Shown here one piece after another: positions 33,091-41,451 of a stretch of 41,452 nucleotides of DNA. The translations under genes and the position numbers were made by a program. Each line of letters starts with the position of its first letter. The first letter of the stretch is position 1. The notes under the pieces are model-generated. The model saw nothing but the letters and a program-made list of their open reading frames with translations. It was not told the origin of the DNA and made no database searches. The DNA is from UBA6544 sp049601975 (lineage in GTDB: Bacteria; Pseudomonadota; Alphaproteobacteria; UBA8366), in contig JBMYRC010000022.1 of the NCBI GenBank assembly GCA_049601975.1, forward strand, positions 1 to 41,452, in the 5' to 3' direction.

Positions 33091-34904
33091 TGGCCGATCA
33101 GAAGAATTTATTTCTCGCCGTCGCGCTCTCGATCGTGATTCTGATCACGTGGAACGTGATGGTCGAGCAGCCGAAAATGGAGAAAGAGCGTATCGCTCTC
33201 GAGCAGCAACAAGCCGCTCAAAAGGCGCAACAGGCCAGCGGCAAGATCGCTCCCACGCCGGGGGTGCCGGCCACATCGTCACCCGTACAGGCCGGCGATC
33301 CAGTACAAACTGCACCGTCCGGCCCGCGTCTGGGGTCCGCGCCGTCAGCTAGCGGCCTCGGAGCCGTTGGCCTTTCGCGCGAAGATGCCCTGAAGAAAGT
33401 GGCCCGGCTCAAGATCGATACACCGCGCCTACAGGGCTCTATCTCCCTGGTTGGTGCGCGCATCGATGATTTGACGCTGAAGGATTACCGAGTTTCTCTG
33501 GACGCCGAGAGCGAGCAAATCGACCTCCTGCAGCCGATCCATGCGGACAAACCCTACTATGCCGAGTTCGGCTGGCTTTCTCCCGGCACTAAAATGCCGA
33601 GCCGGGAGACAGTCTGGACACCAAGCCGCGGTGCTTTATCTCCCGACAATCCTGTGACCTTGTCGTGGAACAACGGAGAAGGTCTGCTCTTCGAGCAAGA
33701 TTTCGTCATTGACGAAAATTTCCTGATCGCCATCACCCAGCGGGTACGCAATACCAGCACCAAGGACGTGAGCATTGCCCCCTATGGCCTAATCTCACGT
33801 ACCAGTGTGCCCAATATTCTCGGATTTTATATCCTTCATGAAGGCCCGCTCGGGGTTTTCGACAAGACCTTGAAGGAAGTTGATTACGACGATTTATTCG
33901 ACGATGGCGCCGTGCTGCCGGCCGTGCGCCAGGAGACAACCGGCGGGTGGATCGGCTTCACCGATAAATATTGGCTCGTAGCGCTGCTTCCTGACTCTGA
34001 CAAACCCTTGCGGACAAGTTTCAATGCCGGGCGACGCGGGGTTGAGCCGGTGTTCCAGACCGACTATATGGGCGATGTCATCGCGGTTCCGGCCGGCGGT
34101 AGTATCGAGCGGACAGACCGCTTGTTTGCCGGCGCCAAGCAAGTTGAGCTCCTCGATAAATACGCTGAGGAACAAGGGATCGAGGGCTTTGACAAGGCAG
34201 TCGATTGGGGTTGGTTCTATTTCCTGACCAAGCCGATTTTCTATATGTTGCATTGGTTCTTCCTGCAATTCGGCAATTTCGGCCTCGCGATCCTGGCTCT
34301 AACAGTCATCTTCAAGCTGGCCTTTTTCCCGCTCGCCAATAAGTCCTACAAATCGATGAGCCGGATGAAGGTGCTACAGCCCAAAATGTTGGAGCTGAAG
34401 GAGCGCTTTGGCGACGATAAGCAGCGCCTCAATCAGGCGATGATGGACCTTTACAAGAAAGAGAAGGTCAATCCGGCGTCGGGCTGTTTGCCGATGTTGG
34501 TGCAAATTCCCGTCTTCTTTGCGCTGTACAAGGTGTTGTTCGTGACCATCGAAATGCGCCAAGCGCCGTTCTATGGATGGGTACACGACCTTTCTGCGCC
34601 GGACCCGCTGACTATTCTAAACGGGTTTGGCCTGATCGCTTGGGATGTGCCGGAATCACTCTCAATCGTTAATATTGGGCTGTGGCCGATCATTATGGGT
34701 CTGACCATGTTCCTGCAGCAACGGTTAAACCCAACGCCCGCGGATCCAGTTCAGGCGAAGATCTTCCTATTCATGCCGTTAATTTTCACATTCATCTTGG
34801 CGCCATTCCCAGCGGGTCTGGTCATTTACTGGGCGTGGAACAACCTGCTGTCGATCAGCCAGCAATATGTCATCATGAAGCGCATGGAGAAGGAAGCCAC
34901 CTGA
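33090..34904 (+). CDS. yidC: membrane protein insertase YidC
   Basis: 604 residues. N-terminal anchor LFLAVALSIVILITWNVMVE, a Gln/Ala-rich linker and a large periplasmic domain (100-370). The C-terminal insertase core contains WFFLQFGNFGLAILALTVIF, NPASGCLPMLVQIPVFFALY, the LTMFLQQRLNPTPADPVQAK loop and FILAPFPAGLVIYWAWNNLL. Catalyses insertion of membrane proteins with or without SecYEG. Its stop overlaps the engB start. Confidence 0.98.
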   Translation: MADQKNLFLAVALSIVILITWNVMVEQPKMEKERIALEQQQAAQKAQQASGKIAPTPGVPATSSPVQAGDPVQTAPSGPRLGSAPSASGLGAVGLSREDALKKVARLKIDTPRLQGSISLVGARIDDLTLKDYRVSLDAESEQIDLLQPIHADKPYYAEFGWLSPGTKMPSRETVWTPSRGALSPDNPVTLSWNNGEGLLFEQDFVIDENFLIAITQRVRNTSTKDVSIAPYGLISRTSVPNILGFYILHEGPLGVFDKTLKEVDYDDLFDDGAVLPAVRQETTGGWIGFTDKYWLVALLPDSDKPLRTSFNAGRRGVEPVFQTDYMGDVIAVPAGGSIERTDRLFAGAKQVELLDKYAEEQGIEGFDKAVDWGWFYFLTKPIFYMLHWFFLQFGNFGLAILALTVIFKLAFFPLANKSYKSMSRMKVLQPKMLELKERFGDDKQRLNQAMMDLYKKEKVNPASGCLPMLVQIPVFFALYKVLFVTIEMRQAPFYGWVHDLSAPDPLTILNGFGLIAWDVPESLSIVNIGLWPIIMGLTMFLQQRLNPTPADPVQAKIFLFMPLIFTFILAPFPAGLVIYWAWNNLLSISQQYVIMKRMEKEAT

Positions 34905-35548
34905 CTGACTCTCTATTCAACACCGAGGAGATTGAAGCGGGCCGTCTTCTCTTCGCGCAAGAAAGCCGGTTCCTCCTAGGCGTTGCGAGCCTCAAGCAAC
35001 TGCCCGACGATACACTGCCGGAAATCGCCTTCGCTGGGCGATCTAATGTCGGCAAGTCGACTTTGCTAAATACATTGACCGGGCGGAAAGCGCTGGCCCG
35101 CACCAGCAACACACCGGGCCGCACCCAACAGCTAAATTTTTTCGATCTTGGTGGGCGATTAACGTTGGTCGATATGCCGGGATACGGCTACGCAAAGGCG
35201 CCCAAGGCCGAAGTCGCGGCTTGGACTCACTTGGTGCGCGATTATCTGCGCGGCCGGGTCGGCCTGCGCCGCTTGTGCCTATTGATTGACGCGCGGCACG
35301 GTTTAAAGCCGACGGACCGCGAGATCATGGACCTTTTGGAAGAGTCCGCGGTGGTCTTTCAGATCGTGCTGACGAAGACAGATAAGTGCAAAAACCTCCC
35401 AAAACTTTTGGCGGAGACAGAAAAGTCAGTTGGCGAATATCGCGCCGGCGCGCCTCTCGTCTTGGCGACAAGCTCTCGGCAAAACCGAGGCGTTACCGAA
35501 TTGCGCGCCGAACTCGCGAAGATTGCCCTCGACGAAGCTTTGCAGTGA
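34901..35548 (+). CDS. engB: ribosome biogenesis GTPase YihA/EngB, probable CTG start
   Basis: 215 residues. The GTPase motifs are all present: GRSNVGKSTLLNTLTGR (G1), TPGRTQQLNFF (G2), DMPGYGYAKAP (G3) and TKTDK (G4). There is no ATG before the conserved region in the frame, and GTG and TTG are missing at the right spot. A CTG at 34901 overlaps the yidC TGA and has GGAG and AAGGA elements 7-12 bases upstream, giving the correct length. An ATT at about 34931 is a less likely alternative. Helps assemble the 50S subunit. Confidence 0.92.
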   Translation: MTDSLFNTEEIEAGRLLFAQESRFLLGVASLKQLPDDTLPEIAFAGRSNVGKSTLLNTLTGRKALARTSNTPGRTQQLNFFDLGGRLTLVDMPGYGYAKAPKAEVAAWTHLVRDYLRGRVGLRRLCLLIDARHGLKPTDREIMDLLEESAVVFQIVLTKTDKCKNLPKLLAETEKSVGEYRAGAPLVLATSSRQNRGVTELRAELAKIALDEALQ

Positions 35549-35610
35549 ACCCACTTTGGGTTTAAGACAACGCCCAAATTCCCATGGTCGCGACAGTAAA
35601 GAGAAGTCCG

Positions 35611-36516
35611 ATGGACAATGAGATAAAACAACGCCAGGAAAACTGGCTCGCCCGCGCCGATATTTTAACAGAGGCGCTGCCCTATATGCGCCGCCACGCA
35701 GGCAAAGTCGTAGTGGTGAAGTATGGCGGACACGCCATGGGCGACGCGTCCCTCTCAGCGGCTTTCTCACGCGACATCGTGCTGATGCGGCAAGTCGGTA
35801 TCAACGTCATCGTCGTCCACGGCGGCGGCCCGCAGATTGGCGCGATGCTTGACCGGGTCGGTGTCAAAAGCGAGTTCATAGACGGTTTACGCGTCACCAC
35901 TCCGGAAGCCGTTAATGTCGTGGAAATGGTGCTGTCGGGACAAGTCAATAAATCCATCGTCGCACAAATTACTTCCGAGGGGGGCCGCGCGGTTGGGCTC
36001 TCCGGTAAAGACGGCGGTCTTCTTCGGGTCAAAAAATTGACCCGCACGAAGCGCGACCCGGATTCCAACATCGAGAAAGTCATCGACCTCGGTTTTGTCG
36101 GGGAGCCAGAGGAAGTCGACCCCTACATCTTGGAGGCGATGAGCGAGAAATCGATTATTCCCGTCGTAGCACCGATTGGCTGGGACGCGGCGGGCAATAC
36201 CTACAACGTCAATGCCGATACCGCCGCGGGCGCAATCGCTGGCGCACTCAAGGCATCGCGGCTTTTAATGTTGACCGATGTCGCAGGAGTTCTCGATAAG
36301 GCGGGTGATTTGATGCAAGAACTAACGATTGATGATTGCAAGGCGCTGCAAGAGGACGGCACGTTGTCCGGCGGTATGATTCCGAAGGTGGAGAACTGCA
36401 TCGAAGCCGTGAATTTGGGTGTCGAAGGCGCCGTCATTATCGATGGTCGTGTCCCACACGGTGTTTTGCTTGAACTCTTTACCGAGCACGGCTCGGGCAC
36501 GTTGATCCGGCGATGA
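35611..36516 (+). CDS. argB: acetylglutamate kinase
   Basis: Second step of arginine synthesis. The ATG at 35611 gives MDNEIKQRQENWLARADILT and 301 residues. Landmarks are KYGGHAMGD (residues 36-44), VHGGGPQIGAMLDRVG, GKDGGLLRVKKL, NADTAAGAIAGALKA and SGGMIPKVENCIEA. A longer frame from 35584 adds nine residues. The stop overlaps the next gene by ATGA. Confidence 0.97.
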   Translation: MDNEIKQRQENWLARADILTEALPYMRRHAGKVVVVKYGGHAMGDASLSAAFSRDIVLMRQVGINVIVVHGGGPQIGAMLDRVGVKSEFIDGLRVTTPEAVNVVEMVLSGQVNKSIVAQITSEGGRAVGLSGKDGGLLRVKKLTRTKRDPDSNIEKVIDLGFVGEPEEVDPYILEAMSEKSIIPVVAPIGWDAAGNTYNVNADTAAGAIAGALKASRLLMLTDVAGVLDKAGDLMQELTIDDCKALQEDGTLSGGMIPKVENCIEAVNLGVEGAVIIDGRVPHGVLLELFTEHGSGTLIRR

Positions 36517-37175
36517 GCGGCGACCCGGTTACCGCCGACGTTTGGGTCTTCGACCTCGACAACACGCTTTATCCCCGCGATTGCGACCTGTTCGCCCAAA
36601 TCGACGTTAAGATGAAGTCGTTTATCAGCGAACTACTGAGCGTCGGTGTGGAGGAAGCGCATCGCATTCAGAAGGAATATTTCCGCACCCACGGGACGAC
36701 ACTGCGCGGCCTCATGGACAACCACGGTTTGGCGCCAAGCGAGTTTCTAGACTACGTCCACGATATTGACGTGAGCCCGGTGCCACCGAATCCGGCACTC
36801 GACGATGTGCTGCATCGTCTACCCGGCCGCAAAATCATTTTTACCAACGGATCGGTACTTCATGCGGAGAATGTCACGCACCGGCTTGGCATCCACCATC
36901 ACTTCGACGGGATCTTCGATATCATCGCCGCAGACTACAATCCGAAGCCGGCCCGCGAGCCCTATGCGCAGATGATCCGAGAGCACGATGTAGATCCGAC
37001 GCGTGCGGTGATGCTGGAAGACATCGCCCGCAACCTCGAGCCCGCTCATGAGCTCGGCATGACCACCGTCTGGATTCGTTCCGAGCACGATCATTCGGCG
37101 ATGGGCGCCGACGGTGATCACGTTCACCATGTGATCGACGATCTGGTGGAATGGCTTGAAGAACAAATCGAGTAA
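36513..37175 (+). CDS. HAD-family pyrimidine 5-prime-nucleotidase
   Basis: 220 residues of the HAD fold. Motif I FDLDNTLYPRD with the nucleophile Asp, motif II FTNGS, motif III with NPKPAREPY (Lys), and motif IV MLEDIARNLEPAHELGM. This resembles the Sdt1/Phm8 group of nucleotidases. ATGA overlap with argB couples the two. It has no clear link to arginine synthesis. The substrate is inferred from the family. Confidence 0.88.
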   Translation: MSGDPVTADVWVFDLDNTLYPRDCDLFAQIDVKMKSFISELLSVGVEEAHRIQKEYFRTHGTTLRGLMDNHGLAPSEFLDYVHDIDVSPVPPNPALDDVLHRLPGRKIIFTNGSVLHAENVTHRLGIHHHFDGIFDIIAADYNPKPAREPYAQMIREHDVDPTRAVMLEDIARNLEPAHELGMTTVWIRSEHDHSAMGADGDHVHHVIDDLVEWLEEQIE

Positions 37176-37189
37176 AGGCTAGCGTGGCC

Positions 37190-37219
37190 ATTCCGGAAAC
37201 GCGTATGCTTTTCCGGAAT
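37190..37219. terminator. hairpin between convergent genes
   Basis: Arms ATTCCGGAAA and TTTCCGGAAT, ten perfect pairs, with a ten-base loop. A short T/A tract follows. It lies between the HAD phosphatase (plus) and the amidohydrolase (minus), so it probably ends both. Confidence 0.7.
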
Positions 37220-37263
37220 TATTACCCGAACAATTCAGGTGTCCTAACGGGTGAGTGAAGAAC

Positions 37264-38478
37264 CTACTCAGCCGCGACAGGGTTCCTCGCTGCCATCGCC
37301 TTCTCGGCTTTCTGGAATGCTGTCTCATCGAAGTCCCACAATCCGGCACCACCCATGAAGATCGCTGCTGCGGTCTCACGCTTCACGTTGGCCAGCAAGT
37401 TGTTGGCGACGTTTGGGAAGTTTGAGTCGAAGTGGGGGTAATCCGTTGAGATGCACATACGATCCGCACCGATCAATCCGGCCGTCGCTTCGATTTCGGG
37501 CTCACTTCCCTCGACCGCGGCCCAGCAGTTACGCTGGAAGTATTCCATCGGGGTCAACGACAGATAGGGGGCGTGGCTATCGCGATACTGCGGATAATCC
37601 CATTCGATCCGGGTGAGGATGCCGGGGACCCACGAGTTTTGGGATTCTAGATATCCCACACGGAGGGTCGGATAGAACTCGAATACGCCGGCGATCAACA
37701 TGCCGATCAAGGCTTGCTGCATCTCGATCCAATGGCTGGCCACATGGCGGTAAAAACGGTTCTCGCCGTAGAGAACGTTCATATGGCTGTTATGCGCGCC
37801 GGTCCCTTCGTGGAATCCCATCGATACATCGAGAGCGCAATGCATTTCAAACAGCGGGTTCCAATAATTCGAGTGCCAGAAATGACCGTCGATCATGTTC
37901 GGCCGCACAAAAGAGCCGACCGCGCCGAGCTCGTTTACGCATCGAGCCAACTCTGCACAGGCCATGTTGACGTCCTGCAGCGGCAACATGGCCGCCCACT
38001 TCAATTGGTCCGGACTATGCTGAGCAAAGTCGTGAATCCAGTTGTTGTATGCCTGGCACAGCGCCAGCGATAGATGCGGATCCATGTTGTCGCGCGCAAT
38101 CAGACTTAATCCCATGGTTGGGAACATCACCGCAATATCGATGCCTTCCAACTCCATTCCCATGACCTGGGCCTCGGCGTCGTAGTTGCGCTCCATGGCG
38201 AAATTGAGATGGCCTCCTGCCGCCATGCGCGAGCCCGAGAGCGGTTGCGACGTTTCCGTCTTTTCCTTCGGTTGGCTGGGTTTGCGGTGTTGCTGTATCT
38301 CATGATCGAGCGAGGTCGCTAGCCCGTCGATGACGATCATGCCTCGCTTGTATTGGCCCTTAGAGTCGACCGGTAGCACAACGCGGTCGCGGAATTTTTT
38401 GTCCAAATATTTATCGAATAAGTCGACGGGCTCCATGATGTGCATGTCGCAGTCAACGAAGCGCAGTCCGTCCTTCAT
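37264..38478 (-). CDS. amidohydrolase-2 family metal-dependent hydrolase/decarboxylase
   Basis: 404 residues from the ATG at 38478, which follows a GGAGG. The longer frame from 38547 is not needed. Metal-binding marks: VDCDMHIMEP at the N-terminus, SMGFHEGTGAHNSH in the middle (His), and CISTDYPHFDSNFP at the end with the catalytic Asp. This is the ACMSD-like amidohydrolase_2 fold, used for decarboxylation and hydrolysis of ring compounds. Substrate unknown. It is divergent from the MarR gene over a 203-base gap. Confidence 0.88.
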   Translation of the reverse strand: MKDGLRFVDCDMHIMEPVDLFDKYLDKKFRDRVVLPVDSKGQYKRGMIVIDGLATSLDHEIQQHRKPSQPKEKTETSQPLSGSRMAAGGHLNFAMERNYDAEAQVMGMELEGIDIAVMFPTMGLSLIARDNMDPHLSLALCQAYNNWIHDFAQHSPDQLKWAAMLPLQDVNMACAELARCVNELGAVGSFVRPNMIDGHFWHSNYWNPLFEMHCALDVSMGFHEGTGAHNSHMNVLYGENRFYRHVASHWIEMQQALIGMLIAGVFEFYPTLRVGYLESQNSWVPGILTRIEWDYPQYRDSHAPYLSLTPMEYFQRNCWAAVEGSEPEIEATAGLIGADRMCISTDYPHFDSNFPNVANNLLANVKRETAAAIFMGGAGLWDFDETAFQKAEKAMAARNPVAAE

Positions 38479-38623
38479 GACGTTTCCTCCGGGTTTGGCG
38501 TTTCCTGTTCTCGACCATCCCGTCCGGGCGAACACGCGGCCCGGCACGGGCGCTTCTTGTTCTTATTCTTGTTGCCAATAAGAGTGGAACGACTCCGACC
38601 GAGGACAACGGCGGACGATTCCA

Positions 38624-38652
38624 TTGACTTGACTTCCCAGGGTTATGATATT
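38624..38652 (+). promoter_or_regulatory. sigma70-type promoter of the MarR gene
   Basis: TTGACT at 38624-38629, 17 bases, GATATT at 38647-38652. The operator-like palindrome at 38654-38675 follows directly, a position fit for repression. Confidence 0.6.
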
Positions 38653-38653
38653 G

Positions 38654-38675
38654 TTTGTATATGCATATAACAAAC
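38654..38675. promoter_or_regulatory. MarR operator candidate 1
   Basis: A near-palindrome of 22 bases: arms GTTTGT (from 38653) and ACAAAC around the self-complementary core ATATGCATAT, with one extra A on the right. It lies just after the promoter -10 and 6 bases before the MarR ATG at 38682. 17 of 22 positions match a second site at 39158-39179. Confidence 0.6.
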
Positions 38676-38681
38676 GGAACC

Positions 38682-39140
38682 ATGTCGATGGCGGACACAG
38701 AGAGAGCGAAGGTTTTAGCGGAGGAAGTCCTCGATTGCGTCAGCTTCCGTCTGCGCCGCGCGGCGCGCATGGTAGCCAAGCGTTACGACGACGCCTTGCG
38801 CCCGGTCGGCTTGCGCAACACCCAGTTCAGTGTCCTTGGCGCGCTCGCGTATCTTGGTGAGACAGGGATTGGCGAGTTGGCGGTGCAGATGGCCACAGAC
38901 GGTACCACCCTGACCCGAAACCTGGACGTGCTCGTTCGCCGCGGCTTGATTGAGAATGTCGCGGCAGAGGACGGGCGTGTGCGGCGCGTCCGCCTCACAT
39001 CTATGGGGCAGGAAACATTGGAGGAAGCCTTGCCACTCTGGCGAGCCGCGCAGAGCAAGACCCTCGAATTCGTCGGATCGGGTACATGGCAAGAAACACG
39101 TAAACTTCTGGCCGAGATCGAATCTGGAGAGGAGAAATAG
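38682..39140 (+). CDS. MarR-family regulator
   Basis: 152 residues from the ATG at 38682. A longer frame from 38655 would start inside the operator and is rejected. Winged-helix layout: GVRNTQF-type VGLRNTQFSVLGALAYLGET, IGELAVQMATDGTTLTRNLD (recognition helix), RGLIENVAAEDGRVRRVRLT (wing) and a C-terminal dimer helix. Two operator-like sites flank the gene, before it and after it. It probably represses itself and the DUF1330 gene, and perhaps the divergent amidohydrolase. Confidence 0.92.
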   Translation: MSMADTERAKVLAEEVLDCVSFRLRRAARMVAKRYDDALRPVGLRNTQFSVLGALAYLGETGIGELAVQMATDGTTLTRNLDVLVRRGLIENVAAEDGRVRRVRLTSMGQETLEEALPLWRAAQSKTLEFVGSGTWQETRKLLAEIESGEEK

Positions 39141-39157
39141 CTTTTTTTAACCAATTA

Positions 39158-39179
39158 TCTGTATTTGCAGGTAATAAAC
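39158..39179. promoter_or_regulatory. MarR operator candidate 2
   Basis: A 22-base site with the shared cores TGTAT, TGCA, TAA and AAAC, in the gap between the MarR stop (39140) and the DUF1330 start (39201). It is an imperfect palindrome, and 17 of 22 positions equal the site at 38654-38675. Confidence 0.5.
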
Positions 39180-39200
39180 TCAGCGAAAGGAAGACCCGTT

Positions 39201-39467
39201 ATGACTGCCTTAATGATTGCCCCAATTAGTGTAAAAGACCCAGGCACATTCCAACAATATATGACCAAAACCCAGCAAGTGGCCCGGCCCTATGGTGCAG
39301 AGATGGTGTCGCGCAGCAAGACCGGGCGGCGGCTTGCGGGTGATGCATTAGATCATCAGATGACAGTGGTCGTTCGCTTTCCGAGCCTGGAGCGCCTCGA
39401 CGCCTGGCACGACTTGCCGGAATATCAGGCGCTTATTGGTCTTCGCCAAGCGCGGGGGCCGACATGA
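39201..39467 (+). CDS. DUF1330-domain protein
   Basis: 88 residues from ATG 39201, with GGAAG upstream. The start MTALMIAPISVKDPGTFQQY, then ARPYGAEMVSRS and a C-terminal VVRFPSLERLDAWHDLPEYQ, LIGLRQA match the DUF1330 ferredoxin-like barrel, a dimeric alpha/beta-barrel family. Its role is unknown. A 22-base operator candidate lies just upstream. A ten-codon frame starts at 39464 and overlaps its end, with no sign of being a gene. Confidence 0.85.
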   Translation: MTALMIAPISVKDPGTFQQYMTKTQQVARPYGAEMVSRSKTGRRLAGDALDHQMTVVVRFPSLERLDAWHDLPEYQALIGLRQARGPT

Positions 39468-39524
39468 CGATGACGAGCTACGAAGAAGTCGCCTAGAGTC
39501 TTTTCTTATACGGTGCGGAGCGCA

Positions 39525-40631
39525 TTACCGGTCGCGGTGATCGCGCTCCAATCCGCGCTCGCGCGGATGAGCGTAGGAATGATGATAGTCGGCTTCGTTG
39601 TGATCGAGCGCCGCTGCCGCTGCCGCCGCCGTGCCGTAGATTTCCGCTAATTGGTCCTCTATGGCATAGAACGCGGTGAGTTCCGCCAGTGTTTCCGGAG
39701 CCGTCGGATTGTCCTTGATCCACCGTACCGTGCGGCGCACCGCTTCCACTGGATCGACAATATCGCGATACCCGAGATCGCGCCGGATCGCGTCGATCTC
39801 AAGTAACTGATGATGGCTGGATCCGTAGAACGTAATCATCTCCCGCGCCGGGGACGCGACGGCATCCGGCACTGGGACGATGGTGAGCGGATAATCCATT
39901 TCCGCTGCGATCAACTCCACCCATTGCGCCAGTGTAAATTGCAGGTCATCACCGCAATTATAAATCTTCCCGGCGGATGGCTCGGGCCGGTCGACCGCCA
40001 GTAACACCGCATGCGCCATGTTCTCTGAATAACCGCGCGTCAGCAAGGTTAGCCCGCCATCGGGTAGGATTGCGTGGGGCCTCTGGTCGCAGCAGCGCTG
40101 CATGGTCCATTCGAAGATGATGGACCGCAATTGCCAGGGGCCGTAGACGACCGGATAACGGAAATGCGTGACGTTCATATTTCCGTCGGCGTGCTGGCGC
40201 ATCACCGAGTCCTCGGTCGACTTGACGAGGTGGCTAAACTTTCCTTCGGCAGCGCTCTCTACCAATTGCGCGCTCTCCGCCGTCGGCACCGGCATGCCCG
40301 CCGGAAAATTCGCCGACGCATCGGCAAAACCCCGATAGCCCGGCGTGCCACCGATGGTGATTAGCCGGTCCGTGCGGGTGCTCAACACTTCGGCCACATA
40401 GCGGATGCGCCCGTAAGTCGCGATGGCGAGATCGAAGTGCCGCGCCCCGAGCGCTGTCTCCAACGTGTCGGGAAAATGCGGGTCACCTACCAGGCGCTCC
40501 ACCTCCGGCGGAATCGCATCGGAATCCCGACTGCCCCGATTCAGCATGGTGACCTCGTAACCGCGATCCAAGAGACCTCGGATAATATGCGGTCCCGTCG
40601 GACCCGTACCGCCGATCAACACAGCTTTCAC
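39525..40631 (-). CDS. NAD-dependent epimerase/dehydratase family protein
   Basis: 368 residues from the GTG at 40631, which has an AGGAGA upstream (MKAVLIGGTGPTGPHIIRGL at the N-terminus). The Rossmann motif is GGTGPTG. FRYPVVYGPWQLRS and NCGDDLQFTLAQWVEL match the extended SDR group. A conventional YxxxK pair is not obvious, so the catalytic activity is uncertain. C-terminal Ala-rich and His-rich stretches (TAAAAAAALDHNEADYHHSY) are unusual. Confidence 0.82.
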   Translation of the reverse strand: MKAVLIGGTGPTGPHIIRGLLDRGYEVTMLNRGSRDSDAIPPEVERLVGDPHFPDTLETALGARHFDLAIATYGRIRYVAEVLSTRTDRLITIGGTPGYRGFADASANFPAGMPVPTAESAQLVESAAEGKFSHLVKSTEDSVMRQHADGNMNVTHFRYPVVYGPWQLRSIIFEWTMQRCCDQRPHAILPDGGLTLLTRGYSENMAHAVLLAVDRPEPSAGKIYNCGDDLQFTLAQWVELIAAEMDYPLTIVPVPDAVASPAREMITFYGSSHHQLLEIDAIRRDLGYRDIVDPVEAVRRTVRWIKDNPTAPETLAELTAFYAIEDQLAEIYGTAAAAAAALDHNEADYHHSYAHPRERGLERDHRDR

Positions 40632-40758
40632 GCACACTCTCCTGCGTCTTTCCAAACACCCGTTTCGATCAACCTAATTCGGGAAGGCGGATGAGGTAGA
40701 GCGATTCCAAAGAACGTCATTCGCGTGCAGGCGGGAATGACAAAGGAGATAGAACCGA

Positions 40759-41307
40759 ATGATCTACACGGTGGAACTCAATTACAGCGATTCGTTGACG
40801 GCGGATGAGTGGAGTGCGTGGTACGAGACTTATCTGCGCCAACTCGTCTCACTGGACGGGCTCGACACAGCGCAACGATTTCGGGCTGAATCGCCCGATA
40901 CGCAGTTCTGGGAATATCTCGCGATCTACACAGTGCCCAATCTCAACGTCTACGAGACCGAGGCCTATCGCGCCATCGGCGGTGGCGGCAATGCGAGCAA
41001 GGCCTTCCATCATGCGATTTCACGCCGCCGCAATGTCTATGACGGTGTGGCGCGGATGCCGGAAGTGACCGACGATACCCGGGTCCTATTTTGCGCGGAC
41101 GCGGTGGACGGTATCGATCTGCCGGGCGTGCTGTTTGTGCCGTTGCGAGCTGGTGCCGGCAATCAACAAGCGGGTGCCACGAAGATCGACGGCAAGCCGG
41201 AGCAGCGGTCCATCGCTCTTACCGATGCGGCAACGGCGGTCCGGATCGGCGCAGCGGAGGTTGACGGGCTCGCGGTCTACGCGCCGATCACCCGATATTA
41301 TTCGTAA
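40759..41307 (+). CDS. hypothetical protein, possible dimeric alpha/beta barrel
   Basis: 182 residues. ATG at 40759 is preceded by AAAGGAGAT. The N-terminus (MIYTVELNYSDSLTADEWSA, AWYETYLRQLVSLDGLDTAQ) looks like a ferredoxin-like or EthD-type barrel domain, with FWEYLAIYTVPNLNVYETEA after it. A second, weaker half runs from residue 105. No firm family. Its neighbours are an epimerase, a DUF1330 protein and an amidohydrolase, so a role in ring or ketone catabolism is possible, but that is a guess. Confidence 0.75.
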   Translation: MIYTVELNYSDSLTADEWSAWYETYLRQLVSLDGLDTAQRFRAESPDTQFWEYLAIYTVPNLNVYETEAYRAIGGGGNASKAFHHAISRRRNVYDGVARMPEVTDDTRVLFCADAVDGIDLPGVLFVPLRAGAGNQQAGATKIDGKPEQRSIALTDAATAVRIGAAEVDGLAVYAPITRYYS

Positions 41308-41310
41308 CTC

Positions 41311-41451
41311 TTACGACGCCGGCCCCGACCAAACCGGCCCGAGAGGATTGAGCCGGATTCCAGGTCGCAGTCGGCGCCACGGGAGGTCCGCTGGATCGGC
41401 GATCATCGGCCCGGGTGCCCCGCAGACCAGAATCTCCTCTGCAATCGGCGC
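41311..41451 (-). CDS. C-terminal fragment of a gene cut by the window edge
   Basis: On the minus strand a frame enters from the edge with 46 codons and ends at a TAA at 41311-41313. It reads IAEEILVCGAPGPMIADPAD, then LPWRRLRPGIRLNPLGPVWS and GPAS. The residue use is protein-like and the stop lies 3 bases after the convergent gene ends. I do not recognise the family. Confidence 0.5.
   Translation of the reverse strand, partial: APIAEEILVCGAPGPMIADPADLPWRRLRPGIRLNPLGPVWSGPAS

Noticed and set aside
38655..38681. Upstream start of the MarR gene at 38655
   Set aside because: It would place the operator palindrome in the coding region and uses TTG. The ATG at 38682 comes after the promoter and operator.
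39464..39496. Ten-codon frame overlapping the DUF1330 stop
   Set aside because: Too short, no ribosome site of its own and no recognisable motif.
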